A stretch of 33,044 bases of DNA, taken from assembly GCA_018823795.1 (NCBI GenBank), contig JAHJGZ010000174.1:1-33044 (forward strand), read 5' to 3'. A model generated the notes under the pieces. The model did no database searches. It saw nothing but the letters and a program-made list of their open reading frames with translations, and had not been told where the DNA came from. Position 1 is the first letter of the stretch, and the number at the start of each line of letters is the position of its first letter. Positions 29,202 to 33,044 of the stretch are shown one piece after another. Position numbers and translations under genes: made by a program. The DNA comes from Candidatus Omnitrophota bacterium. Lineage in GTDB: Bacteria; Omnitrophota; Omnitrophia; JAHJGZ01.

Positions 29202-30803
29202 CTAATCCTCATCCTCAGTTAAACGATTTTTCACAATCTCTTTCGGCGCTTTCTTCTTCGTCTCGGGCCGCGCCAACAACCACTTAACAAGGTCCTTCTT
29301 TTTGCCGTTGGGATTGGGCAATTCTTTCTTCGAAATGTCAAGTTCTTTCGCCAGTTTCCCGAGCTCCGCTTTTGTCATCTTCATTAGATACGCCTCATCA
29401 ACCCGGAATTCATCCGCTTTCATTTTTGCCTTTTCGCCAACGGTTATGAGCTCACCTGTTGAATATTGGACCAGAAAACGTTTAGAGAATTCCCGGATAG
29501 ACTCTTTTATATATTTCGGGGACATCTGAACTAATTGTTTGATGATACCGTTTGTAATCCCCAGCTCCTCAATATACTCCCTGTCTCTCTTGTTAACCTT
29601 GACCTCGCTTTTTTTAATAAATTCCCCGAGTTCTCCCGACTGATCGTGTTTTATTAAACTCTCCAGGATAAGAATATTTCGGAGCTCTTCATTCCTTAAA
29701 ACTTCTTTCTCAAGCCGTCTCATCATAAAATTCCGGATAGTAATATTTACCCTATTGGCTATCCTGTTTTCTGCCCGAGCATCCGAGTCGCCGCCTCCAG
29801 GTGAAGAACTCTTCACCCTGGTTAATTTGCGCAAGCAACTATTATTGTTACAGACATATCTGATATCCCCGTCTGATACGATAAAAACCGACATTTTTTC
29901 GCAGGGCTTCAGACATAATTCCTTAAAAGATTTTCCGAGTTTTTGCTGGGAATAATCCCTCATTTCCTCGTCTGTACGTCCGGGACTGAATTGCCAAAAA
30001 TTTTCTCCGACCACTTTAACCTTGAATCCCTTTTTCTTAAAATCTTCGGCTTTTGTCTTAATCCATTTGTCGAGTTTGCTCCGGTAACACTTTTTATTTC
30101 TGCACTCGCCGGTCAAGTTTACGGTTTCTAAGAATAACGCTTTTTGAGCGTTCCCGTTCCACTGACAGCCGGCGCATTCCGTCTTGTCAAACGGCGCATT
30201 CTCCAGCCGTTCCGTATAATCCCTGCCCGATATCTCCCGTTCCGCCTGTCTTATGCTCATTCTGTCCCGGATTATTTCTTTAAGTAAATTTAGCCGCCCC
30301 TGTTTACTGCCGAGCTGCGCTATTGCGAACCCATGCCCGGCAGATAATTCCCCCGATTTAATCTTTGTGATCACTTCCATTGGTAAGGTAAGTAGCTGCA
30401 GATATCTCTTGATATGTTTCTCGCTCCGGCCGGTCTTTACGACCAGATCCTTTAATTGACAACGTTTGCTTAATTCTTTATAACTTTCCGCTTCCTGTAT
30501 CGGGTCAAGGTCCTTACGTTGCAAATTCTCAATCATCTGCAGCTCGTAGATATCCTCGTCCGTTAATTCTTTAATTGTTGCCGGAATGATGCCCCGCTTT
30601 GCCAGCTGCGCGGCTTTAAATCTTCTAAACCCAAAACACAGTAAATACTTTCCTTTTCGCATCGTTACCAGTACCGGCTGCAATACGCCCTCTTTTTGTA
30701 TCGATGGAAGGATATCCTGCACGTCCGCCTCTTTCACCACGCCCCGGATGTTATGACCTAAAATAATTTCCTCAATCTTTATCCACTTCATTTCCTGTTT
30801 CAT
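29202..30803 (-). CDS. ParB-like protein with cysteine-rich insert
   Basis: A 533-residue protein. Residues 5-100 form a ParB/Srx-type N-terminal domain, with GFRRFKAA (58-65, the box-II region) and ENLQRKDLDPIQEA (92-105). A helix-turn-helix follows at 107-138 (LSKRCQLKDLVVKTGRSEKH). Residues 205-330 contain four Cys pairs (210/213, 234/239, 297/301, 318/323), likely metal-binding. The C-terminal 60 residues (MKMTKAELGKLAKELDI...LVKWLL) look like a SAP-type helix-extended-loop-helix DNA-binding motif. ParB proteins bind DNA and use CTP to slide; phage versions serve in partition, regulation or replication. It lies directly upstream of the replication gene cluster, which suggests plasmid-like maintenance or control of replication. 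Confidence 0.85.
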   Translation of the reverse strand: MKQEMKWIKIEEIILGHNIRGVVKEADVQDILPSIQKEGVLQPVLVTMRKGKYLLCFGFRRFKAAQLAKRGIIPATIKELTDEDIYELQMIENLQRKDLDPIQEAESYKELSKRCQLKDLVVKTGRSEKHIKRYLQLLTLPMEVITKIKSGELSAGHGFAIAQLGSKQGRLNLLKEIIRDRMSIRQAEREISGRDYTERLENAPFDKTECAGCQWNGNAQKALFLETVNLTGECRNKKCYRSKLDKWIKTKAEDFKKKGFKVKVVGENFWQFSPGRTDEEMRDYSQQKLGKSFKELCLKPCEKMSVFIVSDGDIRYVCNNNSCLRKLTRVKSSSPGGGDSDARAENRIANRVNITIRNFMMRRLEKEVLRNEELRNILILESLIKHDQSGELGEFIKKSEVKVNKRDREYIEELGITNGIIKQLVQMSPKYIKESIREFSKRFLVQYSTGELITVGEKAKMKADEFRVDEAYLMKMTKAELGKLAKELDISKKELPNPNGKKKDLVKWLLARPETKKKAPKEIVKNRLTEDED

Positions 30804-30842
30804 GCAATCCCTCCCTTTTTATAAATTTAAACTCATTGTTAA

Positions 30843-31007
30843 TTATAAAATTCTCTTTTCATGTCTCGTTAACCCCTTCAAAATCGAATCGAAATCTGCA
30901 AATATTAAATGAATTGCAAGATAGCCCAACCTGATACCCTTTACATTTTCAAAATTATCAATACCTATCCCGCAATACCTTTTGTCTATTTCAATAATTA
31001 TCGTCAT
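30843..31007 (-). CDS. 54-residue hypothetical protein
   Basis: This small frame runs from ATG at 31007 to TAA at 30843. It starts MTIIIEIDKRYCGIGIDN and continues as an alternating hydrophobic/charged sequence ending HEKRIL. Support comes from the ATGA overlap with the preceding gene and the otherwise unbroken chain of coupled genes. The N-terminal pattern (a beta strand, then Cys-Gly, then a loop) resembles one half of a small alpha/beta domain. Function is unknown. Confidence 0.55.
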   Translation of the reverse strand: MTIIIEIDKRYCGIGIDNFENVKGIRLGYLAIHLIFADFDSILKGLTRHEKRIL

Positions 31008-31468
31008 ACCACCCCCGCAAAATTAAAATTCTTTTGTTCTCCCGCCATTGCTTCGGTGGTGGACTCCCCTAACCACAACCCCTGAAACTTCTCTTTATGC
31101 AGGCGGTATTCTTCCCACACATCAGATATAAACACCTGCGCGATATCCCGGGCGATAACTTCATTGTTAAGCGTTGAAACGGTCCTGTGTATTGGAAGTT
31201 TATTTTTCAAAAACTTCGCGCCGTTTTTTGTAAGTAGCCAATATCCCTTCTCATAAAATCCCAGAGCGTTTTTGTAATGTGCGATAAGTCCGAAATACCT
31301 CAATTTTTGAGCGTTTGTTCGAAGAGAAAAATTATCTTCTTCTTTAGAACGTAAATCTCTTAAAAGGTGAACCTTATTTTCATGCCTTAACGCCACCACT
31401 TCGCCGAATTTCGTTAATGCTTCTACCAATCCCGGCGTTAAAGAATGTTTATAGATCCGTTCACTCAT
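31004..31468 (-). CDS. Phage protein with winged-helix-like pattern, function unknown
   Basis: A 154-residue protein. Residues about 30-95 carry the pattern LRTNAQKLRYFGLI...GYWLLTKNGAKFLKNK. This is typical of small phage proteins in which a helix pair and wing read a stretch of sequence or a partner, ending with a 'W-LT-G--FL' strand. The C-terminal 50 residues are charged and end FNFAGVV. A DNA-binding role is an inference from this pattern only. The stop overlaps the start of the 54-residue gene downstream (ATGA). Confidence 0.6.
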   Translation of the reverse strand: MSERIYKHSLTPGLVEALTKFGEVVALRHENKVHLLRDLRSKEEDNFSLRTNAQKLRYFGLIAHYKNALGFYEKGYWLLTKNGAKFLKNKLPIHRTVSTLNNEVIARDIAQVFISDVWEEYRLHKEKFQGLWLGESTTEAMAGEQKNFNFAGVV

Positions 31469-31475
31469 TCTGTTT

Positions 31476-31700
31476 TTACTTTATCCTTTTAGAATTATTT
31501 GTTCCTTGAAATTTCCAATAACATTTTCTTCCCCGTCTTTCGCTTCTTGTAGCAGTACAAAATAATCGTCTATCCCGGATATTTCTAAAAGGGCAGTCAG
31601 CCTTACAACTGATAGCAACAAGGTGCTTATTTTTTGCCTTTGCCTCTTGCAATTCCTGTTCATTCTTAAATGTTAAAATTTCACCTGTTCTCGTATCCAT
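31476..31700 (-). CDS. Small cysteine-containing hypothetical protein
   Basis: A 74-residue basic protein starting MDTRTGEIL, a common opening in small phage proteins. Four cysteines (CKADC, FC, KC) are spread over the middle, so metal binding is possible though the spacing is not a standard ribbon. The ATG at 31700 shares bases with the stop of the RlpA-like gene (TAATG), indicating translational coupling. I do not recognise the family. Confidence 0.6.
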   Translation of the reverse strand: MDTRTGEILTFKNEQELQEAKAKNKHLVAISCKADCPFRNIRDRRLFCTATRSERRGRKCYWKFQGTNNSKRIK

Positions 31701-32149
31701 TATTTACCCTCCGTTATTAGAACGATTTTTACTTTCACCAATCCCTCATCTAAATCGGCTATCTTTGCGAATGCGCCCTTTGATAAATCAACAATCCTTC
31801 CCTTTTTGTATAACTTCTCGTTAGGCCCGAAATCTGTATGTTTAACGATGACACTTTTATTATTTGCAAGATTGGTAACCTTGTAATACTTCCCGAAATC
31901 TCGGCTGCGCATTGCGCAGGTTAATCCCTCATCCTTAAAACTTTCCCCAGATGCAGTCGTATATCCGGGATTGCCCTCTGCAAGCGTTGACTTGGTGCTA
32001 TACCAGGAAGCGATACCTTCGGTCTTTGGCTCCCCTGCCTTGCATGGCCCTACCCCAACAAAAAATACAAGGCAAAGGATTACAGGGATAAACCCAGACC
32101 ATAGCGGTAGACCACGGAAGGATTTCCTGGCGCCCAGGGCATCTACCAA
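31700..32149 (-). CDS. Secreted RlpA-like double-psi beta-barrel protein
   Basis: About 149 residues from a TTG start at 32149, preceded by AGGGA. The frame stays open upstream to an ATG at 32296, but that part is simply the tRNA-like element read through, so I reject the longer start. The N-terminus looks like a signal peptide: basic residues (ARKSFR), a roughly 20-residue hydrophobic core, then CKAGEPK. The rest matches the RlpA barrel: GIASWY, TASGESF, LTCA, KVTNL, HTDFGP and IVDLSKGAFAKI. RlpA proteins bind denuded peptidoglycan and some cleave it, so export and a cell-wall role (superinfection block, lysis help or host wall modification) are inferred. Its stop overlaps the next start (TAATG). 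Confidence 0.7.
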   Translation of the reverse strand: MVDALGARKSFRGLPLWSGFIPVILCLVFFVGVGPCKAGEPKTEGIASWYSTKSTLAEGNPGYTTASGESFKDEGLTCAMRSRDFGKYYKVTNLANNKSVIVKHTDFGPNEKLYKKGRIVDLSKGAFAKIADLDEGLVKVKIVLITEGK

Positions 32150-32166
32150 TACATCCCTGCTATTAG

Positions 32167-32286
32167 TGAGCCGGGTAGAGATTTGCACTCTACAATTTTC
32201 CCCTCTACCAACTGGGGTTTTATTTCTATGGTGCACAACATAGAAATTGGTAGTCTTTGTACGTTTACCTATTCCGCCACCGGCCC
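32167..32286 (-). ncRNA. tRNA-like folded element, possibly a degenerate or chimeric tRNA
   Basis: Reading the minus strand, GGGCCGG (32286-32280) pairs over 7 bp (one G-U) with CCGGCTC (32174-32168), like an acceptor stem. It is followed by TG and a Leu/Ser-type D-arm (GGCGGAATAGGTAAACG). At the 3' side is a T-arm-like hairpin, GTAGAG / TGCAAAT / CTCTAC (32193-32175). Between them the element is far longer than a tRNA: a 9-bp hairpin ATTTCTATG/CATAGAAAT and a second D-arm lookalike (CCCCAGTTGGTAGAGGGG). CTACCAA also pairs with TTGGTAG across that hairpin. Total length is about 119 bases. The T-loop lacks the usual TTC, and the only canonical 7-base anticodon loop (CTACCAA) sits on an imperfect stem. 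It is probably not a working tRNA; a decayed tRNA, a composite, or a folded leader for the RlpA-like gene are the options. Confidence 0.45.
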
Positions 32287-32318
32287 GTTTTTTCATTGTT
32301 TCTTGTCTCCATTTCTTT

Positions 32319-32627
32319 CTACTCTTTTATTGCCTCTTCCAATTCACCATTATTCTTAAGGGTATAAATTCGATGCATTGTCGGAGAAGCGGGAAAAATC
32401 ACAATTAAAACTTTTCCGGCATATCCGACACAATCGGTTACATAATTTTCTATGACTGCGGTATACGAGAAATTCACGACTTCCCTTATGTTTTCTTCTG
32501 TTTGAATCCCGTCACTTTTCTTGAACATAAAATCTATAAGCTGCTCCATTTCTTCTTTGTTCGCTTTTCTTACTGCATATGACTCTTGATGCTTAAGAAT
32601 TTCACTTATTTCCTCTGTCGTTAACAT
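32319..32627 (-). CDS. Hypothetical protein
   Basis: A 102-residue acidic protein with an N-terminal helical segment rich in Glu and Lys (residues 1-35) followed by a beta-type hydrophobic stretch around residues 50-80. No signal peptide, membrane segment or known motif is visible. The ATG at 32627 follows a GAGGAGG-type ribosome site. It lies between the zinc-ribbon gene and the tRNA-like element. I do not recognise the family. Confidence 0.65.
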   Translation of the reverse strand: MLTTEEISEILKHQESYAVRKANKEEMEQLIDFMFKKSDGIQTEENIREVVNFSYTAVIENYVTDCVGYAGKVLIVIFPASPTMHRIYTLKNNGELEEAIKE

Positions 32628-32648
32628 TTTTATTCCTCCTCTTTTTTG

Positions 32649-33017
32649 CTATACATACTCCTTATCCCCATTCCAAGTTTTCATCTGTTCATGCAGACAA
32701 TGATTACAATACCCACGATTCTTAGTTATTTCGTTTGCAGGAAAATTACGGTTACATTTTTGACACTTCTCTTCTATCCTGAGCAGGTGGTTAATCCGTT
32801 CCTCGGTAGCTTTTAAGCAAGAGTCAAGAGAGTAACCGCCTATAATTACACACTGTCCTATAAAATTGCCCGGGGGGAAGATAACCGAATTGAAGCCATA
32901 ATTAGGATGTAGAATGTTTATTTTGTATCCTCGATATGTATAAGTGGCAAATTTGCCGATTTGCGGGGTTTTCCCGTCTAAAACTCCCCTACCCGTCTTT
33001 TGTCCCGTCCGGTTCAT
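32649..33017 (-). CDS. Small zinc-ribbon protein, function unknown
   Basis: A 122-residue protein whose C-terminal third has two CxxC pairs (CQKC near residue 88 and CNHC near 109) about 20 residues apart, the layout of a treble-clef or zinc-ribbon knuckle. The N-terminal part is rich in aromatic and Gly residues, with no recognised domain. The ATG at 33017 follows a strong AAGGAGG ribosome site a few bases upstream. It is the first complete gene in transcription order and lies 21 bases upstream of the next gene, in the same early operon. A nucleic-acid or protein contact role is possible from the zinc motif, but I do not recognise the family. Confidence 0.7.
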   Translation of the reverse strand: MNRTGQKTGRGVLDGKTPQIGKFATYTYRGYKINILHPNYGFNSVIFPPGNFIGQCVIIGGYSLDSCLKATEERINHLLRIEEKCQKCNRNFPANEITKNRGYCNHCLHEQMKTWNGDKEYV

Positions 33018-33044
33018 AAACTCCTTCCTTTCGTTAAATGGCGC

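Noticed and set aside
32150-32296. Upstream extension of the RlpA-like gene to an ATG at 32296
   Set aside because: The added codons are a translation of the tRNA-like element, and a signal peptide starts naturally at the TTG at 32149.

Overview
The window is a near-continuous stretch of a tailed-phage (siphovirus) genome. Every supported gene lies on the minus strand, so biological order runs from the right edge to the left edge. Genes are tightly packed with ATGA/TAATG overlaps and have bacterial GGAGG-type ribosome sites. The host cannot be named from sequence. Moderate AT richness and short intergenic repeats built from GTAATTACGAATTAC-like and GGTTATCG-like words look like DNA of uncultivated groundwater or sediment bacteria (Omnitrophota-like is a guess).

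Right part (33017 to 24007), early region: small unknown genes, a secreted RlpA-like double-psi beta-barrel protein preceded by a long tRNA-like folded element, a cysteine-rich ParB-like protein, and a phage replication O-type initiator. The O gene carries its own iterons followed by an AT-rich tract, the same architecture as the lambda origin. A run of very small, partly membrane-bound proteins follows, ending in a large serine integrase at 24007-25662.

Middle (24004 to 18595), the switch to packaging: two tiny genes, a short protein resembling sigma-70 region 2, and a minor tail/neck protein. Then comes a 327-base non-coding gap holding a lambda-like cos region (a cosQ-like GGGTCCTTCCC word and a cosN-like core) and a compact structured RNA. 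After that come a ParB-domain/adenine-methyltransferase fusion, a Nu1-like small terminase and a GpA-type large terminase. A lambda-type cos fits a lambda-type terminase pair.

Left part (18593 to 1), head and tail genes in lambda-like order: gpW-like joiner, portal, a single-chain prohead protease plus major capsid protein, a Lys/Glu-rich protein, two related decoration-type proteins (one with a large inserted domain), head-tail joiner, tail terminator, tail tube, tail assembly chaperone with a -1 frameshift extension carrying a zinc-binding motif, tape measure, distal tail protein, a hub protein with a four-cysteine cluster, and then fibre-like and accessory proteins. The accessory end carries a broken family-2 glycosyltransferase and the start of a GT4-like glycosyltransferase cut by the window edge.

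Several non-coding elements recur: three families of short intergenic repeats and an exact 18-base word found three times, once inside the large terminase gene. No CRISPR array, rRNA or insertion sequence was seen. Because the integrase is flanked on both sides by same-strand phage genes, the window looks like a vegetative or circular phage map rather than a prophage edge.
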